From positions 1 to 64,000 of the forward strand of contig NZ_SMNQ01000014.1 in assembly GCF_004353505.1 (NCBI RefSeq): DNA of 64,000 bases, in the 5' to 3' direction. The notes below the pieces were generated by a model that worked only from the letters and a program-made list of their open reading frames with translations, did not search any database and was not told where the DNA came from. Numbering within the stretch: the stretch's first letter is position 1; each line of letters opens with the position of its first letter. Shown here one piece after another: positions 8,449 to 17,402 of this stretch. The position numbers and the translations under genes were made by a program. This DNA is from Streptomyces sp. WAC05374 (GTDB lineage: Bacteria > Actinomycetota > Actinomycetes > Streptomycetales > Streptomycetaceae).

Positions 8449-9378
8449 GTGAGACGCAGAACCAAGGCCCCCGTGGCTCCGCTGCCGCAGCGTGCCGGGA
8501 TCGACCCGGTGCGGCTGCGCCTGCCCGCCGACCCCGGCGGTGCGTGGGCGACCGTCCGGGACCATCTGCTGGGGCGGTACGCGGGGGCCATCGGCGCCGA
8601 GCGGGTGGACGCGATGCTCGCCGAGGGGCGGTTCGTCGGGGCGGACGGGGCGCCGGTCGGGGCGGCGGAGCCGTACGCGGCGGGGCGGTACGTCTGGTTC
8701 CACCGGGACTTCCCGGCCGAGGAGCGGGTGCCGTTCGAGGTGGGCGTCGTGCACCGGGACGAGCGGATCGTCGTCGCCGACAAGCCGCACTTCCTGGCCA
8801 CGACGCCACGCGGGCGGCACGTCACCGAGACGGCGCTGGCGCGGCTGCGGCGCGACCTGGACCTGCCGGAGCTCCAGCCGGCGCACCGGCTGGACCGGCT
8901 GACGGCGGGCCTGGTGCTCTTCGTGGTGCGGCCGGAGGACCGGGGCGCGTACCAGACGCTGTTCCGCGACCGGCGGGTGCGCAAGGAGTACGAGGCGGTG
9001 GCCGGCCACGATCCGGGGCTGGCGCTGCCGGTGACCGTGCGCAGCCGGATCGTGAAGGAGCGGGGCGTGCCGGCGGCGCGTGAGGTGCCGGGCGAGCCCA
9101 ACAGCGAGAGCCGGATCGAGCTGCTGGCGCACCGGGGCGGGCTCGGCCGGTACCAACTGGTCCCGGCGACCGGCCAGACCCACCAGTTGCGGGTCCACAT
9201 GGCCCGCCTGGGCGTGCCGATCCTGGACGACCCGCTGTACCCGGTCGTCCGGGAGGACGGGCCGGAGGACTACACGCGTCCGCTGCGCCTGCTGGCGCGG
9301 GCGCTGGAGTTCACCGACCCGCTCACGGGTGCCCCGATGCGGTTCACCACCCGGCTGACGCTCAGTGGCCCCGCGTGA
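8449..9378 (+). CDS. RluA family pseudouridine synthase
   Basis: This 309-residue protein has the RluA catalytic signature PAHRLDRLTAGLVLF, where the Asp in HRLDR is the nucleophile that isomerises uridine in rRNA or tRNA. The C-terminal TGQTHQLRVHMARLGVPILDDPLYP is also typical. I use the GTG at 8449-8451 (MRRRTKAPVAPLP); upstream frame extension would run back through the xylB coding region. Its 3' end overlaps the convergent MBL hydrolase gene by 17 bp. The target RNA position cannot be assigned. Confidence 0.92.
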   Translation: MRRRTKAPVAPLPQRAGIDPVRLRLPADPGGAWATVRDHLLGRYAGAIGAERVDAMLAEGRFVGADGAPVGAAEPYAAGRYVWFHRDFPAEERVPFEVGVVHRDERIVVADKPHFLATTPRGRHVTETALARLRRDLDLPELQPAHRLDRLTAGLVLFVVRPEDRGAYQTLFRDRRVRKEYEAVAGHDPGLALPVTVRSRIVKERGVPAAREVPGEPNSESRIELLAHRGGLGRYQLVPATGQTHQLRVHMARLGVPILDDPLYPVVREDGPEDYTRPLRLLARALEFTDPLTGAPMRFTTRLTLSGPA

Positions 9379-9991
9379 TCCACTCCTGAAGGTGCGGGGC
9401 CTCGGCCCCGATCGTGGTGGTGTCGCCGTGCCCGGTGCGGACGACGGTCTCCGGCGGCAGGGTGAGCAGGTGGTCGCGGATCGAGTCGATGATGGTCGGG
9501 AAGTGGGAGAAGGACCGTCCGGTGGCGCCCGGGCCGCCGGCGAAGAGCGTGTCCCCGGTGAAGACGGTGCCCAGCTCGGGCGCGTGGAGGCAGACCGCGC
9601 CGGGCGCGTGGCCGGGGGTGTGCAGGACGGTGAGGTCCGTGCCCGCGATGGTGAGCGTCTGGCCGTGGCCGAGTTCGCCGTCCGGGTGGTGGTCGGGGTG
9701 CGTCTGCTTCCACAGCGGCAGGTCGTCGGGGTGGAGCAGGACGCGGGCGCCGGTGGCGGCGGCGAGGGCGGGGGCCGCGCCGATGTGGTCGTCGTGGGCG
9801 TGGGTGCAGACGACGGCCCGCAGCGTACGGCCGTCGAGGGCGGCCAGGATGGCGTCGGCGTCGTGCGCGGCGTCGATGACGATCGCCTCGGTGCCGTCCC
9901 CCACGATCCACACGTTGTTGTCGACGTCCCAGGTGCCGCCGTCCAGGGAGAAGGTGCCGGAGGTGACGAGGTGCTCGATGCGGGCGGTCAT
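9362..9991 (-). CDS. MBL-fold hydrolase coupled to mycothiol formaldehyde dehydrogenase
   Basis: This 209-residue metallo-beta-lactamase fold protein has the metal motif THAHDDH (residues 63-69), a later HTPGHAPG and a GD/TGH pair that complete a dinuclear site, as in glyoxalase II-like thioesterases. Its start overlaps the stop of the mycothiol-dependent dehydrogenase by ATGA. That gene pair also occurs in mycobacteria, as I recall. Inference: it hydrolyses S-formylmycothiol to formate and mycothiol, completing formaldehyde detoxification. A generic thioesterase or sulfur dioxygenase role is the alternative. Confidence 0.88.
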   Translation of the reverse strand: MTARIEHLVTSGTFSLDGGTWDVDNNVWIVGDGTEAIVIDAAHDADAILAALDGRTLRAVVCTHAHDDHIGAAPALAAATGARVLLHPDDLPLWKQTHPDHHPDGELGHGQTLTIAGTDLTVLHTPGHAPGAVCLHAPELGTVFTGDTLFAGGPGATGRSFSHFPTIIDSIRDHLLTLPPETVVRTGHGDTTTIGAEAPHLQEWITRGH

Positions 9992-11076
9992 CGGAACATC
10001 ACCACCGAGCGGAGCACGTCGCCCTCGTGCATCCGGGCGAACGCCTTCTCCACGTCACCGAGGCCGATCTCCTCGGTGACGAACGCGGCGAGGTCGATGC
10101 GGCCCTGCTGGTGCAGGTCGATGAGCATGGGGAAGTCGCGGGACGGCAGGCAGTCGCCGTACCAGGAGGACTTCAGCGCGCCGCCGCGCCCGAAGACGTC
10201 GAGCAGCGGCAGCTCCAGCTTCATCTCCGGGGTGGGTACGCCGACGAGGACGACCGTGCCGGCGAGGTCGCGGGCGTAGAACGCCTGGCGGTACGTCTCG
10301 GGGCGGCCGACCGCCTCGATCACGACGTCGGCGCCGAACCCGTCGGTGAGCTCCCGGACGGCCTCGACGGGGTCGGTGGTACGGGAGTTGACGGTGTGGG
10401 TGGCGCCCATCGACCGGGCGGTCTCCAGCTTCCGGTCGTCGATGTCGACGGCGATGATCCGGGCGGCGCCCGCGAGGCGTGAGCCCACGATCGCCGCGTC
10501 GCCGACGCCGCCGCAGCCGATGACGGCCACGGAGTCGCCCCGGCCGACCTGGCCGGTATTGATCGCCGCGCCGATGCCGGCCATCACGCCGCACCCCAGC
10601 AGCCCGGCGACGGCCGGGGCCACGGACGGGTCGACCTTGGTGCACTGACCGGCGGCCACCAGAGTCTTCTCGGCGAACGCCCCGATGCCGAGCGCCGGTG
10701 ACAGCTCCGTGCCGTCCAGGAGCGTCATCCTCTGCGTGGCGTTGTGCGTGTCGAAGCAGTACCAGGGCCTGCCGCGCCGGCACGCCCGGCACTTCCCGCA
10801 CACCGCGCGCCAGTTGAGGATCACGAAGTCGCCGGGGGCGACGTCGGTGACACCGTCGCCGACCGACTCCACCACGCCCGCGGCCTCATGGCCGAGGAGG
10901 AAGGGGAAATCGTCGTTGATGCCGCCCTGCTTGTAGTGCAGGTCCGTGTGGCACACCCCGCACGCCTGGACGGTCACGACCGCCTCGCCCGGGCCGGGGT
11001 CCGGGACGAGGATCGTCTCCACCCGGACGGGCTCGTTCTTCCCCGGAGCAATGACCCCTCTGACCTGCTGCGCCAT
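9988..11076 (-). CDS. mscR: S-(hydroxymethyl)mycothiol dehydrogenase
   Basis: This 362-residue zinc-dependent medium-chain dehydrogenase oxidises the formaldehyde-mycothiol adduct with NAD; mycothiol is the actinobacterial thiol. It shows the catalytic zinc segment ACGVCHTDLHYKQGG, GHEAAGVVESVG, the structural-zinc Cys cluster CGKCRACRRGRPWYC and a Rossmann IGCGGVGDAAI motif. The sequence is close to the family I know as MscR/FadH. The ATG at 11074-11076 (MAQQVRGVIAPGK) starts the conserved region; upstream in-frame ATGs would add unconserved sequence. It is first in a two-gene operon with the MBL hydrolase and divergent from the HIT gene. Confidence 0.95.
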   Translation of the reverse strand: MAQQVRGVIAPGKNEPVRVETILVPDPGPGEAVVTVQACGVCHTDLHYKQGGINDDFPFLLGHEAAGVVESVGDGVTDVAPGDFVILNWRAVCGKCRACRRGRPWYCFDTHNATQRMTLLDGTELSPALGIGAFAEKTLVAAGQCTKVDPSVAPAVAGLLGCGVMAGIGAAINTGQVGRGDSVAVIGCGGVGDAAIVGSRLAGAARIIAVDIDDRKLETARSMGATHTVNSRTTDPVEAVRELTDGFGADVVIEAVGRPETYRQAFYARDLAGTVVLVGVPTPEMKLELPLLDVFGRGGALKSSWYGDCLPSRDFPMLIDLHQQGRIDLAAFVTEEIGLGDVEKAFARMHEGDVLRSVVMFR

Positions 11077-11218
11077 GGCGGCTCTTCCCTTCGCCGTACG
11101 GTTGTCCGGCACCACTATCGCGGGCGGAACGGCGGCACGGGGGCATATTCCGGCCGGATTGGGTGACCACTGCGGTACGAGGGCGGCGTCCGGTGGCCGC
11201 GCGGGAGGAGAGGTACCG

Positions 11219-11662
11219 ATGGCGGAGTGCGTCTTCTGCGAGATCGCCGCGCACCGGGCCCCGGCGCGGATCGTCCACGAGGACGCCGGCGTCGTCGCGT
11301 TCCTGCCGCTGCGGCCCGCGACGGACGGCCATACCCTCGTCGTACCGAGGACGCACGCGCCGGACCTGTGGGCCATGCCGGACGAGGACGCCCAGCGGCT
11401 GCTCGGCGCCGCCGTGCGCCTCGGCCGGGCCGTGCGCGAGGCGCTGCGTCCGGCCGGGATGAACGTCATCAGCTCCGCCGGCGCGGCCGCCACGCAGACG
11501 GTGCCGCACACGCACGTCCATCTGGTGCCGCGGTGGCCGGGCGACGCGATGGGCCCCATCTGGCCGGCCCGGGCCACCGGCGACGAGGGGGCCGGCGACC
11601 CGGGTCATCTGGACGGGATCGCCCGCCGCATCGCCGCCGCGGCGGCGCGTCTCACAGGTTGA
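11219..11662 (+). CDS. HIT family hydrolase
   Basis: This 147-residue protein opens with CVFCEI, as many HIT proteins do, and ends its core with the histidine triad PHTHVHLVPRW (H-x-H-x-H). HIT proteins hydrolyse nucleotide phosphoramidates or dinucleoside polyphosphates. The ATG at 11219 is preceded by GGGAGGAGAGG. The stop overlaps the convergent small membrane protein gene by 11 bp. It is divergent from mscR. The exact substrate is unknown. Confidence 0.93.
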   Translation: MAECVFCEIAAHRAPARIVHEDAGVVAFLPLRPATDGHTLVVPRTHAPDLWAMPDEDAQRLLGAAVRLGRAVREALRPAGMNVISSAGAAATQTVPHTHVHLVPRWPGDAMGPIWPARATGDEGAGDPGHLDGIARRIAAAAARLTG

Positions 11663-12101
11663 CGGCGACCAGCGACGCCTCGGTGAGGAACAGGGCGCCG
11701 TAATAGAGGCGGAGCGTCGGGGAGAGCGCCGCCCGCAGCCAACTGATCCGGCCGGTGTACGGTGCCACGTTCATGGACATCGTCTCCACCGCGGAGCCGG
11801 GCCGGCGTACGTCGTCGTACAAGTACCGGAAGAGGCGCTCCTGGCGGAGGAAGAAGCCGTCGAGGCTCCAGAAGCAGAGCAGCGGCACCAGGCCGCTCGC
11901 GGCCACCTGCCAGTTCTGCTGACTGGCCGACACGGCGAAGAACCCCGCCGCCAGAGTGAGCGCCCACCCCTTCACCAGGAAGGAATGGTTCGCCAGCCGC
12001 GCGATGACGGCCTGGAGGAACTCCAGGTGCTTGAGCCGCTCGTCGCCCAGCGGTACCGGTACCCGCGCGGTACCCGGACCGGTCTCGTCCACCGCCGTCA
12101 A
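11652..12101 (-). CDS. Small multi-TM protein divergent from the TIR-NACHT gene
   Basis: About 149 residues follow the TTG at 12099-12101, which has GGGGGA just upstream. Other possible starts are a GTG at 12090-12092 and an ATG at 12215; the latter would add 38 low-complexity residues and overlap the divergent TIR gene. After a helical segment (RLKHLEFLQAVIARLANHSF) come two close hydrophobic helices (KGWALTLAAGFFAVSA and AASGLVPLLCFWSLDGFFL). A basic, amphipathic RQERLFRYLYDDVRRP segment follows, then a last hydrophobic stretch near the C terminus. This layout recalls 2TM effector-type proteins (SLATT-like) tied to nucleotide- or TIR-based immunity, but I cannot prove membership. It abuts the TIR-NACHT gene head to head, suggesting co-regulation and joint function. 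Confidence 0.75.
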   Translation of the reverse strand: MTAVDETGPGTARVPVPLGDERLKHLEFLQAVIARLANHSFLVKGWALTLAAGFFAVSASQQNWQVAASGLVPLLCFWSLDGFFLRQERLFRYLYDDVRRPGSAVETMSMNVAPYTGRISWLRAALSPTLRLYYGALFLTEASLVAVNL

Positions 12102-12195
12102 TCCGTCCCCCCAACTCCCCTGCCGGTGCCCCCCCCGGGGGCCCGCCTCGCCGCTAGTCTCGGGGACATCGTCGGAAGGGGGCCGGGGACGCACC

Positions 12196-14919
12196 GTGAT
12201 CGATATTTTCGTCAACTACCGTACGCTCGACGCCGGATACGGGTCAGCCGCCTGTCACGAGATGCTGAGCACGAGGTTCGGCAAGGATCGCGTCTTCTTC
12301 GACTGCGAGAACATCCTCCCCGGCGAGCGGTACCCCGACGCCATCCGGCGGGCGCTCGAGGAGACGCGGGTCCTGCTGGTCCTGATCGGCCCCCGCTGGC
12401 TGGCCCCCGACCCGTCGGCGCCGGACGGCGGGCGGCGCCTGGTCGACCGGGAGGACGACTGGGTCCGGCGGGAGATCCGCCGCGCTCTCGCCCGGGACAT
12501 CGCCATCATTCCGGTGCTGCTGGACGGCGCCGAGCTGCCACCTCCGGACGTACTGCCAAAGGACATACGCGACCTGACGAACCACCAGTCTGCGGAGGTG
12601 CGCAGGCGGTTCCTCGCCGAGGACGTCCGGCGGCTCGCCGAGCGCATCGCCGGGCTGATACCGGGAGCGGACGCGCCCGGTCCAGGCCGCAGGGCGGACC
12701 CGGTCCTCGACGACGCGGCCGTCGCGTTGCGCGAGGCGGTCCTGAAGCGGCTGGACGAGGAGATCACCCGGCGGTCGCTGAAGCGCCCCGAGCCGATCCC
12801 CCTCCGCTGGGTCCGCACGAAGCGCCCGGTGCGCTCCCGGTCGGAGGTGCTGCACAACGAGCTGCCCCCGGCGGGTGATCTGCGGGACCTGGCCGCGTAC
12901 TTCGGCGGGCCGCGCCGGGGGCACCTCGTGGTGCTGGGTCTGCCGGGCGCGGGCAAGAGCGCCCTCGCCCTGCTGCTCGCCAGGAGCCTGCTCGACGTGT
13001 GGCCGGCCGGTGAGCACGTCCCGGTGCTGCTGCCGCTGTCCGCGTGGCGGCCCACGGTCGACCTACGGGACTGGATGGTCCGGAACGTCCAGGAACTGCT
13101 CACCGGGCAGACCGAGGAGCACCGGTCCGGCAAGACGGTCGCGGCACAACTGGTCGCGGAGGGGCGGGTGATGCCCGTGCTCGACGGCCTCGACGAGCTG
13201 CCGGTGCCGCTGCACGCGGACGCCGTCCAGCAGATCGAGGCGAAGACGGAGGCCGCCGCTCCCCTCCTGCTGGCCTGCCGTGCCGAAGAGTACGAGACCA
13301 TCGTGCGCACGACCGGTGAGCGCCTCACCAGGGCCGACGCCGTGGAGCTCACCGAGGTCAGACCGGGGGAGGCGATCGCGTACCTCCTGTGGTCCAGCGT
13401 GGACGGCGACGAGCGCTGGACCGGGGTCGTCGACGTCCTGCGCACCGACCCGCAGTCACCGCTGGCCCGGTCCTTCACGTCCCCGCTGATGCTGCACCTG
13501 GCACGCACGGCCTACCGGGCGGCCGTGACCGACCCCGGGAAGCTGCTGACGTACACCGAGCAGGACGAGCTCGAGACCCATCTGCTGGAGAGCTACCTGC
13601 CCGCCGTCTACGACAAGCGGTCCCGCTCCCGTTACGGGCCCGAACGGGCGAAGCGATACCTGGAGGTCGTCGCCCGCAGGATGCGGCGGGACGGCACGTT
13701 CGACTTCGCCTGGTGGCAGCTCGACTCCGTGGTCACGGGGCTGGTGGTGGGTCTCGCCTTCGGTGGCGTGTGCGGGTGGTTCTTCACCGCCCTGTTCGGT
13801 GCGACGGCCGGTGCGCTGGCCGGCCTGCTGACCGGAACCGTGAGCTACGGCGTGCACGTGCGCTTCCGCGCGAAGCTGCGGCAGGTGTACGTCACGCAGG
13901 ACGCCCACCACGGGCCGCGAGCCACGTTCCCCCGGTACAGGCTCATCGGCGTGCTGCTGGGTCTGGTGGTGGCCTGTGCGACGGGGGCGGGCGTCAGCAC
14001 CTGGATGAGCGGCACGCTGGGGGCGGAGCCACGGACGGCCTGGCACTATGCCGTGCGCGTCGGCGGGGCCTACGGCGTCGCGACGCTGCTCGGGTCGGCC
14101 TGGGGTTCGTACCAGGTGACGCGTACCTGGCTGTGGCTCACCCGCCGGCTTCCGTGGCGGCCCATGAGGTTCCTGGAGGAGGCCCATGCCCTGGGCGTGC
14201 TGCGCCAGACGGGGGCGGTCCACCAGTTCCGGCACAACCGGCTCCAGGAGCAGTTGAGCGGTGGGGCTCCCCGGCCGTCACGCCGGTCGGTCTACGGGAC
14301 CCGGCGCGCCACTCGGCCGCGGAAACTCCTGCTGCCGGTGGTGCCCGGCGTGGCGCAGGTGGCCCTGGTGCTGGGGGGACTCATCGGGATGGGGGTCTTC
14401 TACGCCGGCACGTCGAACGCCGTGCTGTTGTCCTACCGCTCCGGCGACAGGCCGGCGCACGACACTCCCTGCGTCCCCGATCTCAACCCGGGAGGGGGCG
14501 GGTGCGCCCCGCAGGACCCGGTGTGGACGTGGACGCTGCCGCGGGGTGCGGCCCGGTCCACGGTTCTGGTGCCGAGAACACCGGAGGAGGCCTCCGTCAT
14601 CGCGTGGGACGGCGCCGTCTCGGTCTCCGGCTGCGCCGCGTCGTCCGTCGAGGTGAGGCTGACCGTGGGGGATCGTCCACAGGAGCCCTTCACGCTGACC
14701 GATGGCGGCTTCTGGCCGTTCAAGGGCTCCCTGGAGGACAGGTCCCCGCTGTCCGGGGCGGTCCTGCTGAAGGGCGAGCCGGTCTCCGTGACCTTGCGCC
14801 GGCTGGACGACAAGCCGTGCGACCTGGAGTTCGGCTGGACGCGGCCCGGGCTCGTCGCGGACGGTCTGCACCCCGTGCGGCAACGGCTGGGCATCACCGC
14901 GGCCGCCCGCGGCTCCTGA
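12196..14919 (+). CDS. TIR-NACHT-transmembrane STAND protein, putative immune receptor
   Basis: This 907-residue protein has an N-terminal TIR domain (residues about 1-140). It shows IDIFVNYR, CENILPGERY and DWVRREI; E93 fits the catalytic Glu of NADase TIRs. A NACHT/STAND ATPase follows, with Walker A GLPGAGKS at 248-255 and Walker B LDGLDE at 329-334. Several hydrophobic helices occupy about 509-553, 582-600, 618-641 and 711-738. A Cys-containing beta-rich tail of about 165 residues lies beyond the last helix, possibly outside the membrane. TIR domains of this sort often degrade NAD+ or make signal nucleotides, and NACHT proteins in bacteria can act in antiphage defence. The start is the GTG at 12196-12198. 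It is head to head with the small TM gene and ends before a 17-bp terminator. Confidence 0.9.
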   Translation: MIDIFVNYRTLDAGYGSAACHEMLSTRFGKDRVFFDCENILPGERYPDAIRRALEETRVLLVLIGPRWLAPDPSAPDGGRRLVDREDDWVRREIRRALARDIAIIPVLLDGAELPPPDVLPKDIRDLTNHQSAEVRRRFLAEDVRRLAERIAGLIPGADAPGPGRRADPVLDDAAVALREAVLKRLDEEITRRSLKRPEPIPLRWVRTKRPVRSRSEVLHNELPPAGDLRDLAAYFGGPRRGHLVVLGLPGAGKSALALLLARSLLDVWPAGEHVPVLLPLSAWRPTVDLRDWMVRNVQELLTGQTEEHRSGKTVAAQLVAEGRVMPVLDGLDELPVPLHADAVQQIEAKTEAAAPLLLACRAEEYETIVRTTGERLTRADAVELTEVRPGEAIAYLLWSSVDGDERWTGVVDVLRTDPQSPLARSFTSPLMLHLARTAYRAAVTDPGKLLTYTEQDELETHLLESYLPAVYDKRSRSRYGPERAKRYLEVVARRMRRDGTFDFAWWQLDSVVTGLVVGLAFGGVCGWFFTALFGATAGALAGLLTGTVSYGVHVRFRAKLRQVYVTQDAHHGPRATFPRYRLIGVLLGLVVACATGAGVSTWMSGTLGAEPRTAWHYAVRVGGAYGVATLLGSAWGSYQVTRTWLWLTRRLPWRPMRFLEEAHALGVLRQTGAVHQFRHNRLQEQLSGGAPRPSRRSVYGTRRATRPRKLLLPVVPGVAQVALVLGGLIGMGVFYAGTSNAVLLSYRSGDRPAHDTPCVPDLNPGGGGCAPQDPVWTWTLPRGAARSTVLVPRTPEEASVIAWDGAVSVSGCAASSVEVRLTVGDRPQEPFTLTDGGFWPFKGSLEDRSPLSGAVLLKGEPVSVTLRRLDDKPCDLEFGWTRPGLVADGLHPVRQRLGITAAARGS

Positions 14920-14946
14920 ACCGCCGGGCCGCGCGAGGCACATGCG

Positions 14947-14983
14947 GCGAGCCCCCGCCGGACGGTGTCCGGCGGGGGCTCGC
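14947..14983. terminator. Perfect 17-bp terminator between the TIR-NACHT gene and permease
   Basis: A perfect 17-bp stem (GCGAGCCCCCGCCGGAC with its complement) closes a 3-base loop, ggt. It lies between two convergent genes, 27 bp after one stop and 19 bp before the other, so it can serve both strands. Confidence 0.92.
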
Positions 14984-15002
14984 GTGCGCGGGGCGCGGTG
15001 CG

Positions 15003-16469
15003 TCAGTCCTGCTGCTGCCCGTCAGCCAGCGCCTTGACCCGCTTGCGGACGGCGAACCAGCCGCCGACGAGCAGGAGGGCGATGACCGGGACGAGGTTGA
15101 CGGTCGTGCGGCCGATGCCGCCGCCGTACCACATCAGGAACAGGACGGTGGCGAGGAAGACCAGCGTCACGATCTGCGTGTACGGGGCCCAGGGCAGCTT
15201 GTAGGAGGGGCGGGTGACCCTGCCGTCCTTGGAGCGCGACCAGAACAGCAGCGAGCAGAGCATGATCATGCCCCAGGTGCCGAGGATGCCGATGGAGGCG
15301 AGGTTCAGCACGATCTCGAACGCCTCGCCGGGCATCACGTAGTTCAGGCCGACGCCCAGGACACCGAAGGCGGCGGTGAGCAGGATGCCGCCGTAGGGGA
15401 CCTGGCCCTTGTTCATGCGGGCGGTGAACTTGGGCGCGGAGCCCGCCATGGCCATCGAGCGCAGGATGCGGCCGGTGGAGTACAGGCCGGAGTTCAGGCT
15501 GGAGAGGGCGGCGGTCAGGACGACCAGGTTCATGATGCCGGCCGTGCCCGGGATGCCCAGCTTGTCGAAGACGGTGACGAACGGGCTCTGGTCGCCGGAG
15601 TACGAGGTGTACGGCAGCAGCAGCGCGAGCAGGACGACCGAGCCGACGTAGAAGAGGCCGACGCGCCACATGATCGAGTTGATCGCCTTGGGCATGATCT
15701 TCTCGGGGTTCTTGGTCTCACCGGCCGCGACACCGCAGAGCTCGACGGACGCGTAGGCGAAGACGACGCCCTGCACGACCATCAGCATCGGCAGCATGCC
15801 CATCGGGAAGATGCCGCCGTTGTCGGTGATGGTGGCGAGGCCGGGGGTGTGGCCGCCCACCTCGTGGGAGGTGGCCACCAGGAAGATGCCGACGCACATG
15901 AAGATCACCAGCGCGGCGACCTTGATGATCGCGAACCAGAACTCCATCTCGCCGAAGTACTTCACCGAGATCAGGTTCGCGGTGAGCACGACCGCGAGGG
16001 CGATCAGGGCGAGTATCCACTGCGGCACATCGCTGAACATGGCCCAGAAGTGGGCGTAGGTCGCGGCCGCGGTGATGTCGGCGACCGCGGTGGTCGACCA
16101 GTTCAGGAAGTACAGCCAGCCGGCCGTGTAGGCGCCCTTCTCTCCCATGAACTCACGGGCGTAGGAGACGAAGGCGCCGGAGGACGGGCGGTAGAGCACC
16201 AGCTCACCGAGGGCCCGGACGACGAAGAAGGCGAAGACGCCGCAGACGGCGTACGCGATCGCGAGGGAGGGACCCGCGCCCGCCAGGCGGCCACCGGCAC
16301 CGAGGAAGAGGCCCGTGCCGATCGCGCCGCCGATGGCGATCATGTTGATGTGGCGGGACTTGAGGTCCTTGCTGTAACCGGCGTCACCGGCGTCGATGTG
16401 GGGGGCGCCCGTCGCCGCCGGGGTACCGGGGCTCAGGGTGTCGGCCGCAGGCATGGTGCGGTCACTCAT
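15003..16469 (-). CDS. Amino acid permease (APC superfamily, AnsP/asparagine-like)
   Basis: This 488-residue protein has about 12 hydrophobic helices. It carries the APC-family N-terminal signature SRHINMIAIGGAIGTGLFLG followed by RALGELVLYRPSSGAFVSY, which closely matches AnsP-type L-asparagine permeases and relatives for GABA, Phe or Lys. It imports amino acids with protons. The substrate call is by resemblance only. It is transcribed leftward from the ATG at 16467-16469, with about 200 bp upstream shared with the end of gntR. Confidence 0.9.
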   Translation of the reverse strand: MSDRTMPAADTLSPGTPAATGAPHIDAGDAGYSKDLKSRHINMIAIGGAIGTGLFLGAGGRLAGAGPSLAIAYAVCGVFAFFVVRALGELVLYRPSSGAFVSYAREFMGEKGAYTAGWLYFLNWSTTAVADITAAATYAHFWAMFSDVPQWILALIALAVVLTANLISVKYFGEMEFWFAIIKVAALVIFMCVGIFLVATSHEVGGHTPGLATITDNGGIFPMGMLPMLMVVQGVVFAYASVELCGVAAGETKNPEKIMPKAINSIMWRVGLFYVGSVVLLALLLPYTSYSGDQSPFVTVFDKLGIPGTAGIMNLVVLTAALSSLNSGLYSTGRILRSMAMAGSAPKFTARMNKGQVPYGGILLTAAFGVLGVGLNYVMPGEAFEIVLNLASIGILGTWGMIMLCSLLFWSRSKDGRVTRPSYKLPWAPYTQIVTLVFLATVLFLMWYGGGIGRTTVNLVPVIALLLVGGWFAVRKRVKALADGQQQD

Positions 16470-16671
16470 CTAGAAGTCGCCTTTGTGAGGGGGTCGTGCG
16501 GTATCAGCCGTACGCCGGTGATGAAGGTGGTCACCGTGGCATGAAGGCCAGGGCACATAGTCACGGCTGGGCTGCCGTTTTGGCTGTGGCCTATGTCACG
16601 TACAGGCTGATCTGAGGTGTTTTTGAGGTTACCGGCTGGTTAAGCAGCATTGAGCAGCTTACGGGGCGCGA

Positions 16672-17373
16672 CTACGGCGCCAGGACGTCGAGCTCGCGCA
16701 GGGCGCCCGTCGCGATCTCCCGGGTGAGCCGCTCGGCGCGCGCCGCGTCCCGCTCCCGTACGGCTTCCGCGACCTGGACGTGGAGGGTGACGGCGGCCGG
16801 GTCGGGGTCCTCGAACATCACGTGGTGGTGGGTGCGGCCGGCGAGGACCTCCGCGACGACGTCCCCGAGGCGGGCGAACATCTCGTTGCCGGAGGCGTTG
16901 AGGACGACCCGGTGGAAGGCGATGTCGTGCACCAGGTAGGCCTCCAGCTTCCCGCCGCGCGAGGTGGCGACCATGCCGAGGGCCTGCTCGGTGAGCTCCC
17001 GGCACTGCTCGGGGGTGGCGTGGACGGCCGCGAGACCGGCGGCCACCGGCTCCACGGCCGACCGCAGCACGGTCAGCGAGCGGAGCTGGCGGGGGCGGTC
17101 GGCGCCGGCGAGGCGCCAGCGGATGACGCGCGGGTCGTACACGTTCCACTGCTCGGCGGCACGCACGGTGACGCCGACGCGGCGGCGCGACTCGACGAGG
17201 CGCATGGATTCCAGGACGCGGACGACCTCGCGGACGACGGTGCGGGACACCTCGAAGCGCTGGGCCAGCTCGTCGGTGCGCAGCACGCTGCCCGGCGGGT
17301 ACTCACCCGCGGTGATCGCGAGGCCCAGGGTGTCCAGCACATGCGTATGGAGCCCCTGTGCCTGTGTCGTCAT
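16672..17373 (-). CDS. gntR: GntR/FCD transcriptional repressor of gluconate genes
   Basis: This 233-residue protein has an N-terminal GntR winged helix (VLDTLGLAITAGEYPPGSVL, then ELAQRFEVSRTVVREVVRVLES) and a C-terminal all-helical FCD ligand domain. The FCD domain carries a typical metal/effector site around DIAFHRVVLNASGN and VAEAVRERD. Divergence from gntK-gntP marks it as the gluconate-responsive repressor, matching the S. coelicolor gnt locus from memory. The start could be the ATG at 17373 or the one at 17379. A TGAC-N6-GTCA repeat in the gap is the likely operator. Confidence 0.92.
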   Translation of the reverse strand: MTTQAQGLHTHVLDTLGLAITAGEYPPGSVLRTDELAQRFEVSRTVVREVVRVLESMRLVESRRRVGVTVRAAEQWNVYDPRVIRWRLAGADRPRQLRSLTVLRSAVEPVAAGLAAVHATPEQCRELTEQALGMVATSRGGKLEAYLVHDIAFHRVVLNASGNEMFARLGDVVAEVLAGRTHHHVMFEDPDPAAVTLHVQVAEAVRERDAARAERLTREIATGALRELDVLAP

Positions 17374-17402
17374 GTGCATAGCGTAACCGCCGCTCAAAAG
17401 TA

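Noticed and set aside
12102..12215. N-terminal extension of the small TM gene to an ATG at 12215
   Set aside because: The added residues look unconserved and low-complexity, and the start would overlap the divergent TIR gene; the TTG at 12101 has a better ribosome site.
13389..16544. Very long plus-strand frame overlapping the TIR-NACHT gene and the permease
   Set aside because: It overlaps real genes in another frame and runs through the 17-bp terminator; the peptide is low-complexity.
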